Shown in pieces: positions 40,954-50,042 of a DNA stretch of 64,000 bases. Numbering within the stretch: the first letter of the stretch is position 1; every line of letters begins with the position of its first letter. Position numbers and translations under genes: made by a program. Origin of the DNA: UBA1444 sp964601085 (GTDB taxonomy: Bacteria; Bacillota; Negativicutes; UBA1444); assembly GCA_964601085.1 (NCBI GenBank), contig CAZRLN010000007.1, positions 1 to 64,000 of the forward strand. Reading direction: 5' to 3'. The notes beneath the pieces are model-generated. The model had not been told where the DNA came from. It ran no database searches and saw only the letters and a list, made by a program, of their open reading frames with translations.

Positions 40954-41625
40954 CTACTTTTGGGGTGATGGCTCAAGTAGGCCTTGACTGATGGCATAGG
41001 CGATCAGTTCACTCTTTTTGGTAATCGACAGTTTCTCCATGATTCTTGATTTATAAGTATCGACAGTTTTAACGCTCAGGCAGAGCTGCTCGCCGATTTC
41101 TTTCAGTGAAAAGCCTCGGGCATATAAATGCAGGACTTCCTGCTCCCGGGGACTCAGGGAAATTGTTGGGGGGATGCTGCCATTTTCGTTTTGGCGTCCC
41201 ACCAGGAGCAAGGACAACAGGGATTGGGCGTTGGCAGGATTTAAATGAATGCGGCCGGCCATAACATTTTGGATGGCCTGGAACAATTCCGTATCGACGG
41301 AGCTTTTTTGCACGTATCCGCTGGCGCCCGCGGTCATAGCCGTAAAAATATAATTCTCGTCCTCGAACATGGTCAACACGATGACTTTGGTGGCAAGACC
41401 ACGCCGTTTGATTTCGCGCAGGCACTCCACGCCATCCATGCCGGGCATGGATAGATCGAGAATCAAAATATCGGGTTGCAATGCTTCCGTCAGTTGCAAG
41501 GCCGCAGTGCCATCCGACGCTTCCCCAACAATATCCAGGGAATCGTCGCTGCCAAGCAGAAGTTTGAGGCCGGACCGGATGAGATGATGATCATCCGCCA
41601 AGGCGACGCGAATTTTAGCTGCCAT
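40954..41625 (-). CDS. NarL/FixJ family response regulator
   Basis: A 223-residue two-domain regulator. The receiver (about 1-120) has the acidic pair at Asp11-Asp12, phosphoacceptor Asp57 (ILILDLSMPGMDG), Thr in VIVLTMFED and Lys in GYVQKSS. The LuxR-type helix-turn-helix (LSPREQEVLHLYARGFSLKEIGEQLCLSVKTVDTY) is at the C terminus. It overlaps the histidine kinase gene by 11 bases. Targets are unknown; the ABC importer immediately downstream is an obvious candidate. Confidence 0.93.
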   Translation of the reverse strand: MAAKIRVALADDHHLIRSGLKLLLGSDDSLDIVGEASDGTAALQLTEALQPDILILDLSMPGMDGVECLREIKRRGLATKVIVLTMFEDENYIFTAMTAGASGYVQKSSVDTELFQAIQNVMAGRIHLNPANAQSLLSLLLVGRQNENGSIPPTISLSPREQEVLHLYARGFSLKEIGEQLCLSVKTVDTYKSRIMEKLSITKKSELIAYAISQGLLEPSPQK

Positions 41626-43009
41626 GACTGTCTCCTTTGTTTTTCAGCGGAATGGTAACCAGAATGGTGGTTCCGGCGCCTACTTTCGATTCCAGGTGAA
41701 ATTCGCCGCCGCAAAGTTCAACCCTTTCCCGCATGCCATATATGCCCAGCCTGTTTGCCCGGGCGGCTCTTTCCAACTCGCCGTCAGGCATGCCTTGCCC
41801 ATTGTCGGCGATGCGCAGCAATACTTGACCGGGCTGCCTTTCCAGCGAGATTTCGATGGCGGTGGCGCCCGAATGTCGGGCGGCGTTGGCCAGGCTTTCC
41901 TGCACGATTCGATAGAGGGTCACCGACAGATCGACGGCCAGTTCGTTGATGCCGGAGTCGACTTGAAAACCGATCATGATGCCGAAACGCTCCTGAAAGT
42001 TGGCGACATATTTTCGCACCGCCGCGGCGAGACCCAAGTCGTCCAGAGCGGTGGGGCGAAGTTCGACCGCCATGTTGCGGATGTCCAGCAAGATTCCGGC
42101 GGCCACTTCCCGGGCGCTTAACAGGAGTTCGCGCTGCTTTTCATCCGCAGCCTTGTTCGCCAGAACCCGCATCGAGACGATCAGGGAAGTCAATGCCTGG
42201 CCGGTTTCGTCGTGCAATTCGCGCGAGATCCGTTTGCGTTCCTCTTCTTGAGCCGAAATGACCTTGTTCAGCAGGGTGGCGCGCAGTTGATCCTTTTCTT
42301 TGAGTTCTTGCGCCATTTCGTTGAACGAGGCGGCCAGTCCGCCAATTTCATCGCCGGTTCGGATGTTCGCCCGAGCATCCAGGTTTCCGGCGGCGATGGC
42401 TTGGGCCGCGGTAACGAGATGGCCGACCGGCGCCGTAATGAAACGGGCCAGCAGTACCCCGAGCAGGGCGGCCAGGCTGCAGAACGCGACGGTGATTGCC
42501 AGCAGGGATTTCGTCGTTTTACCGATCAGGGTTTTGGATGGTTCTTCGGTGATGCCGGCTCGCACGTAGCCAATGGCGCCGTTTTCAATGGGAACCAGGA
42601 TATCACGGATGGCGCCTTCGTCGCTATCCAGGGCAATAATCCGGGATTCGGTGCGGAGGGGGATCGGATTGACATTTCGCAGGCCTTTGGGCAAAGAAAC
42701 CGGGAATGTGTGGGCCAGGAGACGGCCGGTATGGTCGAAAACCAGCAAGTACCGAAGGTCTTCCGTATCGCTTCGGAATTCGTGGATAAATTCGCCCAAC
42801 GAATAGATGTCATTGACCAGAATGGGGGCAGCGACAAGAGACGCGACATGCCCGGCCATTTCGACGCCCCGTTTTTCAATCTGCCGGTCATTCATTTCGT
42901 TCAAGGCTTCCAGCGTGATATAGCCGAGAAACCCGCCAAGCAACAGCACTGTGGATACGGTCACGGTGAGGACCTTATGGTAGATGCTCAGGTTTTTCAA
43001 TCTTTTCAT
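41615..43009 (-). CDS. Membrane histidine kinase (HAMP, HisKA_3, HATPase; NarX/DegS type)
   Basis: A 464-residue kinase. TM1 (about 10-32), an extracytoplasmic sensor of about 130 residues and TM2 (about 170-190) are followed by HAMP (FITAPVGHLVTAAQAIAAGNLDARANI). The HisKA_3 dimerisation helix has the phosphoacceptor His in RISRELHDETGQAL, and the HATPase domain has AARHSGATAIEI, DNGQGMPDG and GIYGMRERVELCGG. Its ATG overlaps the stop of the PhnD-like lipoprotein gene (4 bases), implying that the lipoprotein feeds the sensor domain. Confidence 0.93.
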   Translation of the reverse strand: MKRLKNLSIYHKVLTVTVSTVLLLGGFLGYITLEALNEMNDRQIEKRGVEMAGHVASLVAAPILVNDIYSLGEFIHEFRSDTEDLRYLLVFDHTGRLLAHTFPVSLPKGLRNVNPIPLRTESRIIALDSDEGAIRDILVPIENGAIGYVRAGITEEPSKTLIGKTTKSLLAITVAFCSLAALLGVLLARFITAPVGHLVTAAQAIAAGNLDARANIRTGDEIGGLAASFNEMAQELKEKDQLRATLLNKVISAQEEERKRISRELHDETGQALTSLIVSMRVLANKAADEKQRELLLSAREVAAGILLDIRNMAVELRPTALDDLGLAAAVRKYVANFQERFGIMIGFQVDSGINELAVDLSVTLYRIVQESLANAARHSGATAIEISLERQPGQVLLRIADNGQGMPDGELERAARANRLGIYGMRERVELCGGEFHLESKVGAGTTILVTIPLKNKGDSHGS

Positions 43010-43923
43010 GGTGAAGTCTTCACTTCGGCAAAAATGCGCCGGGGATAGTCATACAAATCGCTTTGCGGGATCGTAAAGCGTTCGAACATAAGCTCGTGAA
43101 GAACCTTGCGCATGTCTTGGTTATGGTGCATATTTAAAAAAACCGTTCGTAGCAGATCCTTTTTTGCCTCGTCAATGTCCTGCCGGATTACGATCGGGCC
43201 GGTACCGGCGGAGGGCGACAAATGAATGATCCGTATGGAATTGGCAATCTCCGGGTTGTTTTTTCGGGCGTGGTCGAAGGCAATACTGTCAATGGACGCT
43301 CCGTCCAGCATATGCATCGCGACTGCCTGCATCGACTTGGAATGGCTCTGTGTAAAAACCGTCTGCCGAAAAAAGTTTTCCGGAGTCTTGTGCAGTTGTT
43401 TCAACAGGTATCTGGGGAAGATGGCGCCGGAGAAACTCAGGGAGTCATTGAACGCAAAGCTTTTTCCCGCCAAATCGGCGATCTCTTCCGCCGGACTGTC
43501 ACTGGGGACAATTACCAAGGCTTGATAAACAGGACCCTGAGCCCGCTCGGGCATCACCAGGATTTCAAGGCCGACGGGTCCAGTATACGACAGATAGGTT
43601 CCTGTGGAAAAAAAACCAATGTCGGCTCCAGCGGAAGCGAGCAGGGCTTGCGCCTCGGCGTTGCTGCGCCGATAGATCAGCTCAGTGGGGTGGCCGGTCT
43701 GGACTGCAACATGATCGGCAAGTTGTCGGTAATAGCCGGCGGTGTCGCGATTGGACAGCGAAGGAGACACGACGATGCGCAGCGGAGCTTCCCCGGTTCT
43801 TTTTGTCGGTGCCGACGACGGCGCCTCCAGATCTCGTAGGTTGATATAGGGACGCTGGTTGTTTGGCATGCACCCGGTCAAGAACAGTATGGAAAGAAAA
43901 ATAATGACGATCCGTGTGGACAA
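43006..43923 (-). CDS. PhnD-like periplasmic binding lipoprotein linked to a histidine kinase
   Basis: About 305 residues, with lipobox LTGC near residue 18 when the TTG at 43923 is used; this start has GGGAGGTC six bases before it, while the longer frame adds an implausible N terminus. The mature part fits the phosphonate/phosphite binding family (LRIVVSPSLSNRDTAGYYRQLADHVAVQTG, NAEAQALLASAGADIGFFSTGTY, LAGKSFAFNDSLSFSGAIFPRYLL). No permease gene goes with it. Overlap with the kinase gene suggests a ligand-sensing rather than transport role. The ligand is unknown. Confidence 0.82.
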   Translation of the reverse strand: MSTRIVIIFLSILFLTGCMPNNQRPYINLRDLEAPSSAPTKRTGEAPLRIVVSPSLSNRDTAGYYRQLADHVAVQTGHPTELIYRRSNAEAQALLASAGADIGFFSTGTYLSYTGPVGLEILVMPERAQGPVYQALVIVPSDSPAEEIADLAGKSFAFNDSLSFSGAIFPRYLLKQLHKTPENFFRQTVFTQSHSKSMQAVAMHMLDGASIDSIAFDHARKNNPEIANSIRIIHLSPSAGTGPIVIRQDIDEAKKDLLRTVFLNMHHNQDMRKVLHELMFERFTIPQSDLYDYPRRIFAEVKTSP

Positions 43924-44088
43924 CGTCGGACCTCCCTGTTTGCGGTCAAGGACCAGAGATAATGCTTTTGTATTTTCGGCAACGGCAGGATGCTTTCCTG
44001 CCTTCATGCAAGAACCTGAAGATCGTCGCAAGGGAAAAGGACAAAAAAAGCGAATAATTAACGTAAGGGTAATACAGGAGAAGCAGCT

Positions 44089-44571
44089 GTGGACGCACAA
44101 CGATGGGGTTGTATTTTTCTGGCGTTGGTGATGCAATTATCGGTAGTCTTCATGAGCAGGGCGGAGGCCGCGCCGACAGACCGGCTGCAGCTATTGCTGG
44201 CTGCGCCCTGGTATGGATCGTATGTGTGCAACCAGGGCCTGACTCGCTTGCAACTGATCTTGCGTCCGTTGCGGGGAAGCGATCCGCGCCAGATGGAAGC
44301 AGAGTTCGTTTTTTCGGCCGATCCGGACAATCCTGCGGTTCCGGCCGGTTCATTCCGAATGACGGGAACTCTTGATGGCGGCGGGATGCTGGCACTGAAG
44401 CAGGAACGCTGGCTGGAACAACCGGCTGATCCGAGTTATCGCATGGTCGATCTGGAAGGAAGAATGGTGATCGGCGACGGCCAGGCCATGATCCGGGGGC
44501 GTGTGACGACCTATGGCTGCCAGGATTTTGCAGTATGGCAGTATTTTTCGGATGCGGCGGCAAGTCGCTAG
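44089..44571 (+). CDS. Small secreted protein of unknown function
   Basis: A 160-residue protein with a signal peptide (cleavage near AEAAPTD). The mature part looks beta-rich, with YVCNQGLTRLQLILRP and VTTYGCQDFAVWQYF holding the two cysteines, which could form a disulfide. I do not recognise a family. The start is GTG at 44089, eight bases after AGGAG. It is the first gene before exbB-exbD-tonB, with 15 bp to the next, so it may be a periplasmic component of that system. Confidence 0.7.
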   Translation: MDAQRWGCIFLALVMQLSVVFMSRAEAAPTDRLQLLLAAPWYGSYVCNQGLTRLQLILRPLRGSDPRQMEAEFVFSADPDNPAVPAGSFRMTGTLDGGGMLALKQERWLEQPADPSYRMVDLEGRMVIGDGQAMIRGRVTTYGCQDFAVWQYFSDAAASR

Positions 44572-44586
44572 GAAGGGCGGGAAAAA

Positions 44587-45213
44587 ATGATGGAAGCATG
44601 GCAGGAGTTTTGGCGATTATTTGAAAAGGGTGGATTTGTCATGCCCTTTTTGTTGATTGGTTCCTTGTTGACCGTAGCGGTCGCGGTGGAACGGTTTCGG
44701 GCATTTCGTCGCGCAACCGACGGAACCGCCGCCATGCGGGAACGTCTGGAGATGTCTTTGCGGACTGGTGACTGGGTGGCAGCTTTGGAGGCAACGCGGC
44801 AGTATGACAATTTCTCGGCGCAAATCGCGGCAGTCGGCTTGAGTGAAGCGGAACACGGCAGCCGGGCAGCTGAACTCGCTATGGAGGGGGTAGCCAATCG
44901 CGGGGCCGCCCGCTTGCGCCAACGGCTCGACCTGATGAATCTGATGGTGACCCTGGCGCCACTGTTGGGGCTGTTGGGAACCGTCATCGGCATGATTCGC
45001 GCTTTCAGCGTATTGAACCTGCGGTCGGGGCAGCCCTTCGCGATTACCGGCGGCGTTGGCGAGGCGCTGGTGGCCACGGCCGCCGGGTTGTGCGTGGCGG
45101 TATTGTCGCTGATTTTCCTGGCCTATTTCCGAAACCGCCTGGACAGTATCCTGAACGATGCCGAAGAAACCGCCGCCCTGATTCTGCAGGCTCTGCCGGA
45201 GCGGACGCCATGA
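44587..45213 (+). CDS. exbB: ExbB/TolQ/MotA-type proton channel protein
   Basis: A 208-residue inner-membrane protein with three hydrophobic segments: FVMPFLLIGSLLTVAVAVE near the N terminus, then LAPLLGLLGTVIGMIRAFSVL and the segment from GEALVATAAGLCVAVLSLIF, both hallmarks of the ExbB pore helices. With ExbD and TonB it uses the proton gradient to energise outer-membrane receptors. Stop and start overlap with exbD. Confidence 0.92.
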   Translation: MMEAWQEFWRLFEKGGFVMPFLLIGSLLTVAVAVERFRAFRRATDGTAAMRERLEMSLRTGDWVAALEATRQYDNFSAQIAAVGLSEAEHGSRAAELAMEGVANRGAARLRQRLDLMNLMVTLAPLLGLLGTVIGMIRAFSVLNLRSGQPFAITGGVGEALVATAAGLCVAVLSLIFLAYFRNRLDSILNDAEETAALILQALPERTP

Positions 45214-45617
45214 AATTCCGGGAGCGTCGCGCTGTCGAAAATCCGCGGTTAATGATCATCCCGATGATTGATATCATTTTTTTTCTGTTGGTATTTTTTA
45301 TGATGAGTACCATGTTCATGGTGGAGCAGAAGGTTTTGCCGGTAACTTTGCCTTCGGCTTCCACCGCTGAACTGGACATGCATCGGACTTTTCCCGTCAC
45401 GGTGATGGCGGATGGCAGTTTGCGCTTCCACGAAGAGGCTGTCAATTTGAACGATCTGGCAGCCAGGATCGAAACGGAATTGCGACGGGATCGGGATTCG
45501 CGGTTTGTGCTCCGGGCGGATCGCCACGCCGCCTATGGGCAGGTGGTGGATGTTTTGAACCAGTTGCGCCGTCTGGGGGTTCAACGCTTGACGGTTGCCG
45601 TGGAGGCCGTTCCATGA
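45210..45617 (+). CDS. exbD: ExbD/TolR family biopolymer transport protein
   Basis: A 135-residue protein with one N-terminal transmembrane helix containing the conserved Asp (IIPMIDIIFFLLVFFMMST) and a periplasmic domain with VLRADRHAAYGQVVDVLNQLRRLG. ATG 45210 overlaps the exbB stop (ATGA); the open frame upstream is a shadow of exbB. Its own end overlaps the tonB start. It works with ExbB in proton-driven energy transfer. Confidence 0.93.
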   Translation: MKFRERRAVENPRLMIIPMIDIIFFLLVFFMMSTMFMVEQKVLPVTLPSASTAELDMHRTFPVTVMADGSLRFHEEAVNLNDLAARIETELRRDRDSRFVLRADRHAAYGQVVDVLNQLRRLGVQRLTVAVEAVP

Positions 45618-46381
45618 GCCGAGCGTATTCGGCGCGGCGGGATTTTTGGATTTCGGTTGGCTGTTCGTTACTTTTCCATGCAGTGATCCTGTGCTTTTTC
45701 CTGGGTTGGACGAAAGCTGCTGAAAGTCCGCCGACGCCGGTGGACGTGGAGTGGGCGTGGGTGGCGCCGAATGACGAAACAACGAAGCCGCTCCGAAAAG
45801 AATCCATGGCCGGAGTATCGTCTTCCCGGATTGGCGAAGTTTCGACAGACATTTCGGACAAGTTTGTTCCGGCAGCACCGTTGAGTTTGGCGACTGCCCC
45901 GGCGCAAACCCCGGCCGATCTTGGCGGAGGAGCGGCCACCCATCGTGGCCGGCCAGATTCGGGCGACAAGATGGAGTCAAGGCCGCTTGTACCGAACGCC
46001 AAGGGATCGAGCCCGGCAAGGGGACAAGAGGGTAGCGGCGATGTTTCCGCGCCGCCGGATAGTCCTGGTTTTTCGGGAGAAGGCGGTTCGACCGGCTATG
46101 CGTTGACGCCGCCGCGCCTTAAGGAACGGCCACCAAGCCAATGGCCGCCAAAACTTTCGTCCACCGGGCCGTTGCAGGTGCTGCTGCTGGTGGAAGTGAT
46201 GGCAGACGGGCGGGTTGGCAAAATCGGCGTTAGCCGTTCCAGTGGGCTGAAGGCAATGGATGATGCGGCCCGGGAAAATGTGGCGCGCTGGCGGTTTGAG
46301 CCGGCCTGGCAGCCGCAGGGAAACAAGCCGGTGCGGGTTTTGACTTCTATATGGATTCGCTACACCGGAGAAGGGGGCTGA
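45614..46381 (+). CDS. tonB: TonB-like energy transducer
   Basis: A 255-residue protein with an N-terminal anchor (ISVGCSLLFHAVILCFFLGW), containing the His typical of the TonB transmembrane helix, a proline- and serine-rich spacer of about 130 residues, and a C-terminal TonB domain (VLLLVEVMADGRVGKIGVSRSS, ARENVARWRFEPAWQPQGN). It spans the periplasm to contact outer-membrane receptors. None is encoded in the window, so its client is elsewhere. Together with ExbBD it confirms a diderm cell. Confidence 0.9.
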   Translation: MSRAYSARRDFWISVGCSLLFHAVILCFFLGWTKAAESPPTPVDVEWAWVAPNDETTKPLRKESMAGVSSSRIGEVSTDISDKFVPAAPLSLATAPAQTPADLGGGAATHRGRPDSGDKMESRPLVPNAKGSSPARGQEGSGDVSAPPDSPGFSGEGGSTGYALTPPRLKERPPSQWPPKLSSTGPLQVLLLVEVMADGRVGKIGVSRSSGLKAMDDAARENVARWRFEPAWQPQGNKPVRVLTSIWIRYTGEGG

Positions 46382-46387
46382 AACGAA

Positions 46388-47460
46388 GTGCGCAAAGAGC
46401 CAATCCTGTTTCTGTTGTTACTACTGTTGTTGCAAGTTCATGCGGTCGGTGCTGCGCCAAACGGACTGTCAGCTGCGCAACTCAGCCACGGCAACCAGTT
46501 GCGCACCTATTGGGCTTATATTCCGTCCGGGATTCCAACTAACTCAACGGCTCCTTTGTTGTTCGTCCTGCATGGCAGCGCCGGCAGCGGTGAGGACATG
46601 ATCGCCATAACNNNNNNNNNNNNNNNNNNNNNNNNNNNNNNNNNNNNNNNNNNNNNNNNNNNNNNNNNNNNNNNNNNNNNNNNNNNNNNNNNNNNNNNNN
46701 NNNNNNNNNNNTGTTGTTCGTCCTGCATGGCAGCGCCGGCAGCGGTGAGGACATGATCGCCATAACACAGCATGGCTTTGAAAGGATCGCCGATAAGGAA
46801 AAATTCGTCGTAGTCTATCCTGACGCCCTGGAACGCCGTTGGAACGAACAAGACGGGACGGCGGACGATGCCGGATTTTTACTGGCGATTGCCGACAAAC
46901 TGGCTGCGGAATCGTTAATCGACAAAAACCGCATCTTTATCGCGGGAATTTCCAACGGGGGAATGATGGCCCAACGTCTCGCCTGTGAACATGCAAACCG
47001 GATTGCCGGTATCGCCACGGTGGCCGGCACATTACCGGAAAAACTGGCCAAAGTCTGCAAACCGGCGCGACCGGTGCCGGTTTTGCTCATTCATGGAACA
47101 GCCGATCCTATCGTGCCGTGGAACGGTGGCCCGGTGGCCGGATTCGCCGAGTTCGGTGTAGTTCTGTCGGGGCTCGATACTGTTGCGGTCTGGAAGGACA
47201 ATAACCACTGCCGCGATGCGGCGGTGACGACAACGTCTGCCGACCGCGATCCGCAAGATGGGACCAGAATCCGCATGGAGCGATTCGCGAACTGTGCGGC
47301 CGGCTCCAGCGTGTCGTTACTCATTGTCGAGGGCGGCGGACATACTTGGCCGGGAGGGTTTCAATATTTGCCGGAACGATTTATCGGTCGGACTACGCGG
47401 GAAATCGATGCCAATCAAGTGATTTGGGACTTTTTCCGGCAATTTCTCGGATCCCGATAA
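46388..47460 (+). CDS. PHB depolymerase-like secreted esterase (interrupted by an assembly gap)
   Basis: The gene spans an N block at 46612-46711 flanked by a 55-bp exact duplication. Removing 155 bp joins the frames perfectly and gives a 305-residue protein. It has a GTG start, a signal peptide (about MRKEPILFLLLLLLL to VGAAP), the oxyanion region LLFVLHGSAGSGEDM and the nucleophile Ser in GISNGGMMAQ. Asp in HGTADPIVPW and His in GGGHTWPGG complete an alpha/beta-hydrolase triad. The family is polyhydroxybutyrate depolymerase/feruloyl esterase-like (LpqC). It follows tonB by 6 bp, so it is probably in the operon. The natural ester is unknown. Confidence 0.85.
46557..46611 (+). repeat. 55-bp duplication, left copy, at assembly gap 1
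   Basis: Identical to 46712-46766 on the other side of 100 N. This is the pattern left when two contigs overlapping by one k-mer are joined with a fixed-length gap. Confidence 0.95.
46612..46711. other. Assembly gap 1 (100 N), probably artefactual
   Basis: Exactly 100 N between identical 55-bp ends. The coding frame of the esterase is restored only if the gap and one repeat copy are removed, so there is likely no missing sequence here. Confidence 0.95.
46712..46766 (+). repeat. 55-bp duplication, right copy, at assembly gap 1
   Basis: Right-hand copy of 46557-46611; see the gap entry. Confidence 0.95.
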
Positions 47461-47504
47461 GGATTTTCGGGACAGTCGAATAGTATGGAGGCTTTCACGG
47501 CAAT

Positions 47505-47855
47505 ATGGATTGGAATGTGGAATGGATCGGCATTATCGCCGGCTTGTTGACGACCTGCGCGTTTTTCCCGCAGGTGGTGAAAACGCTGCGGAGTCGTTCA
47601 ACGGGCGATTTGTCCTGGGCCTGGCTGGTCATGATGACGACCGGTGTTTTTATGTGGTTGATTTATGGCTATTTTGCGGGAAGCCCGTCGGTTTTTACCG
47701 CGAATGTCATCACTTTTTTTTCTTTGCTGGCGCTGCTGTGGGTAAAAATATCCGGGGGGCGCGCGCCTTGGCCCAAGCTCAGGAATATGTCGTCAAAGAA
47801 CGAAAAGTCGAGAAATGCTTTGGCTGCGGACAATGCGGAAAAGGGGGTCCGTTGA
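47505..47855 (+). CDS. SemiSWEET/PQ-loop family small transporter
   Basis: A 116-residue membrane protein with three hydrophobic helices and the PQ-loop motif TTCAFFPQVVKTLRS in helix 1, followed by DLSWAWLVMMTTGVFMWLIYGY and SPSVFTANVITFFSLLALL. SemiSWEETs dimerise to carry sugars. The C-terminal 30 residues after the third helix are polar and longer than usual. The ATG at 47505 has only a weak ribosome site. It is likely independent of the esterase gene, 44 bp upstream. Confidence 0.82.
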   Translation: MDWNVEWIGIIAGLLTTCAFFPQVVKTLRSRSTGDLSWAWLVMMTTGVFMWLIYGYFAGSPSVFTANVITFFSLLALLWVKISGGRAPWPKLRNMSSKNEKSRNALAADNAEKGVR

Positions 47856-47986
47856 TCGTTGAGTACCGCGAAAAAATCGACATTCTGATGACGGATTCCG
47901 GATCGGACGGCAGGTCGGCAGGATAATTCGAAACCGACGAGAATTTGTTAAGTTGCAGGAATTTTTACGACAAGGAGGCAACGACA

Positions 47987-49132
47987 ATGATCAAACAGAA
48001 TCCTTTGGTGATGATCCCCGGGCCGACTCCGGTGGCGGAACCCATTCGGCAGGCGTTGGCGGGCCCAACCTATGGTCATACCTACGGCCCGTTTGTGGAG
48101 ATTTACAAAGAGTGTCTGACCGGTCTGAAAACGATTTTTCAGGCTGACCATGTCGTGGCAATCGGCGGGGCCGGGACATTGTCCATGGAAATGGGTCTCG
48201 TCAATACTGTCAAAGCCGGCGAAAAAGTGCTGGTTCTTACCCAGGGTTATTTCGGCGAGCGCTTCGTGCCTTTGGCCAAGGCGCTGGGAATTGTGCCGGA
48301 TGTCTTGACGGCGCCGGCCGGCGAACGGGTTCGCCTAGCTGACGTGGAAGAAAAACTAAAAACGAAAAAATACGCGGCCATGACGTTGACCCATGTCGAC
48401 ACCTCGACTGGTGTCATGGGACAGGTGGCCGAAATAGCAGCTCTAGCGAAAAAATACGATACCCTGTTTATCTTGGACGGGGTCTGCGCCAGCGCCGGCG
48501 TCCCCGAACCCATGAAAGACTATGGCATTGACGTGGTAATCACGACGAGCCAGAAAGCCTTTGGCACGCCGCCGGGCCTCACGATCGTGGCGTTCAACGA
48601 CAAGGCGCTGGCCCGTCGGGAGCAGCTCGGTACGGTAGCGGGATATTATGTGGACTGGAAGAACTGGCTGCCGATCATGGACAATCCTTCCCTGTATTTT
48701 TCCACGCCGCCGGTGAATCTGATTCAGGCTTTGGCCAAGGCGGTGCGGATGATTCTGGATGAAGGACTGGAGGCCCGCTATGCCCGACATGAAAAGATCG
48801 CCCGCAGTTTCCGGGCCGGACTGACAGCTCTGGGGCTTACGCTGGTTACTGCGGCGGACGCGGTGGCGCCGACACTGTCGGTGATCAAATATCCGTCCGG
48901 GCTCGACGACGCTGCCTTCCGGGCAAAAATGGAAGAGTACGGCATCGTGGTAGCCGGTGGCGTCGGCCCGCTGAAAGGGAAAATTTTCCGGGTCGGTCAC
49001 ATGGGAAATATCTGCATCAATGAATTGGCGTTGACGCTGTGCGCACTGGAACGGTCCCTGACAGCGCTCGGAATCCAAGTTCCGCCGGGAGCGGCGGTCG
49101 GCGCGGCCTGCGCGGAGTGGCAGAAGGGCTGA
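47987..49132 (+). CDS. Class V aminotransferase (alanine-glyoxylate/serine-pyruvate type)
   Basis: A 381-residue PLP enzyme. It starts with VMIPGPTPVAEPIRQAL, has GGAGTLSMEMGLVNTVKAGEKVLVL, THVDTSTGVMG, FILDGVCASAGVPEPM, and the PLP lysine Lys190 in TTSQKAFGTPPGL. The family includes serine-glyoxylate, alanine-glyoxylate and ureidoglycine aminotransferases, and the large subunit of soluble hydrogenase annotations is an old misnomer for it. ATG 47987 follows AAGGAGG. Substrate pair not determined by sequence. Confidence 0.88.
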   Translation: MIKQNPLVMIPGPTPVAEPIRQALAGPTYGHTYGPFVEIYKECLTGLKTIFQADHVVAIGGAGTLSMEMGLVNTVKAGEKVLVLTQGYFGERFVPLAKALGIVPDVLTAPAGERVRLADVEEKLKTKKYAAMTLTHVDTSTGVMGQVAEIAALAKKYDTLFILDGVCASAGVPEPMKDYGIDVVITTSQKAFGTPPGLTIVAFNDKALARREQLGTVAGYYVDWKNWLPIMDNPSLYFSTPPVNLIQALAKAVRMILDEGLEARYARHEKIARSFRAGLTALGLTLVTAADAVAPTLSVIKYPSGLDDAAFRAKMEEYGIVVAGGVGPLKGKIFRVGHMGNICINELALTLCALERSLTALGIQVPPGAAVGAACAEWQKG

Positions 49133-49150
49133 GCCGGGAAAGGGGCGACG

Positions 49151-50038
49151 ATGCGGGTTTTGGTGACAGGGGGAACCGGTTTTATTGGCCGGGCCCTTGT
49201 CGAGAAACTCACGGCGGCGGGTCATGAAGTCCGTCTACTGACCCGCAGGGATTTGCCGGCGCCGGATCAGCCGCTGTCGCCGTCAATCCTATCCGGGGTG
49301 GATGCCGTTGTCAATATGGCCGGCGAAAGCATCGCCGGCGGCCGGTGGACGGAAGCCACCAAACAAAACATCCGGGACAGCCGGATCATTCTGACGAAAA
49401 AACTGGTCGATGCTTGCGTGGCGGCTGCTACGTCCAACACGGGTACGCCGTCGGTTTTTGTCAGTTTTTCCGCCGTGGGCTATTACGGTACGAATCCGAC
49501 TGCGGATTTTGCGGAAAGCAGCCCACCGGGTACGAGTTGGCTATCCGCCGTCGCTCGGGATTGGGAAGCGGCGGCGGGTAAGGTGCGGGAGATAGGGATT
49601 CGGCTGGTTGTTTTACGACTGGGCGTGGTTCTCGGTCCGGGTGGCTTTCTGGAACGTCTGGCCTTGCCATTTCGTTTTTTTGTCGGCGGACCGGCCGGCT
49701 CCGGCCATCAATGGATTTCCTGGATTCATCGGGATGATGTGATGGCCGTTGTGGTTCAGGCTCTTTCGGATTCGGCAATACAGGGCGCCTACAATGTGAC
49801 GGCGCCGCAGCCGGCGATAATGGCGGACATGGCATCAGCGATCGGTGCGGCGCTGAATCGTCCTTCCTGGTTGCGGACGCCGGCTCTGCCGTTACGGTTG
49901 CTATTCGGCGAAATGGCGGATGAATTGATTCTGAATGGGCAACGGGTCCTGCCGCAGCGACTGCACGATATGGGGTATTCCTTTTTGCAGCCGGAGTTGT
50001 ATGCCGCGGTAAAAAAATCATTGATGAAGGAAATGTGA
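49151..50038 (+). CDS. TIGR01777-type NAD-dependent epimerase/dehydratase
   Basis: A 295-residue extended SDR. N-terminal VLVTGGTGFIGRALVEKL binds the nucleotide; NMAGESIAGGRWTEATKQNIRDSRI, SFSAVGYYG and the DUF1731-like C-terminal end (FGEMADELILNGQRVLPQRL) are specific to this group, which includes YfcH of E. coli and the plant division factor GC1. The biochemical role is not firmly known. It starts 18 bp after the aminotransferase gene and is followed 4 bp later by an MFS gene, so the three likely form one operon. Confidence 0.9.
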   Translation: MRVLVTGGTGFIGRALVEKLTAAGHEVRLLTRRDLPAPDQPLSPSILSGVDAVVNMAGESIAGGRWTEATKQNIRDSRIILTKKLVDACVAAATSNTGTPSVFVSFSAVGYYGTNPTADFAESSPPGTSWLSAVARDWEAAAGKVREIGIRLVVLRLGVVLGPGGFLERLALPFRFFVGGPAGSGHQWISWIHRDDVMAVVVQALSDSAIQGAYNVTAPQPAIMADMASAIGAALNRPSWLRTPALPLRLLFGEMADELILNGQRVLPQRLHDMGYSFLQPELYAAVKKSLMKEM

Positions 50039-50042
50039 ATCG

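Noticed and set aside
46557..46766. Direct repeats of 55 bp that could suggest a mobile element or duplication
   Set aside because: The same length of repeat flanks all three N blocks, and frames are restored by collapsing them; an assembly artefact explains them better.
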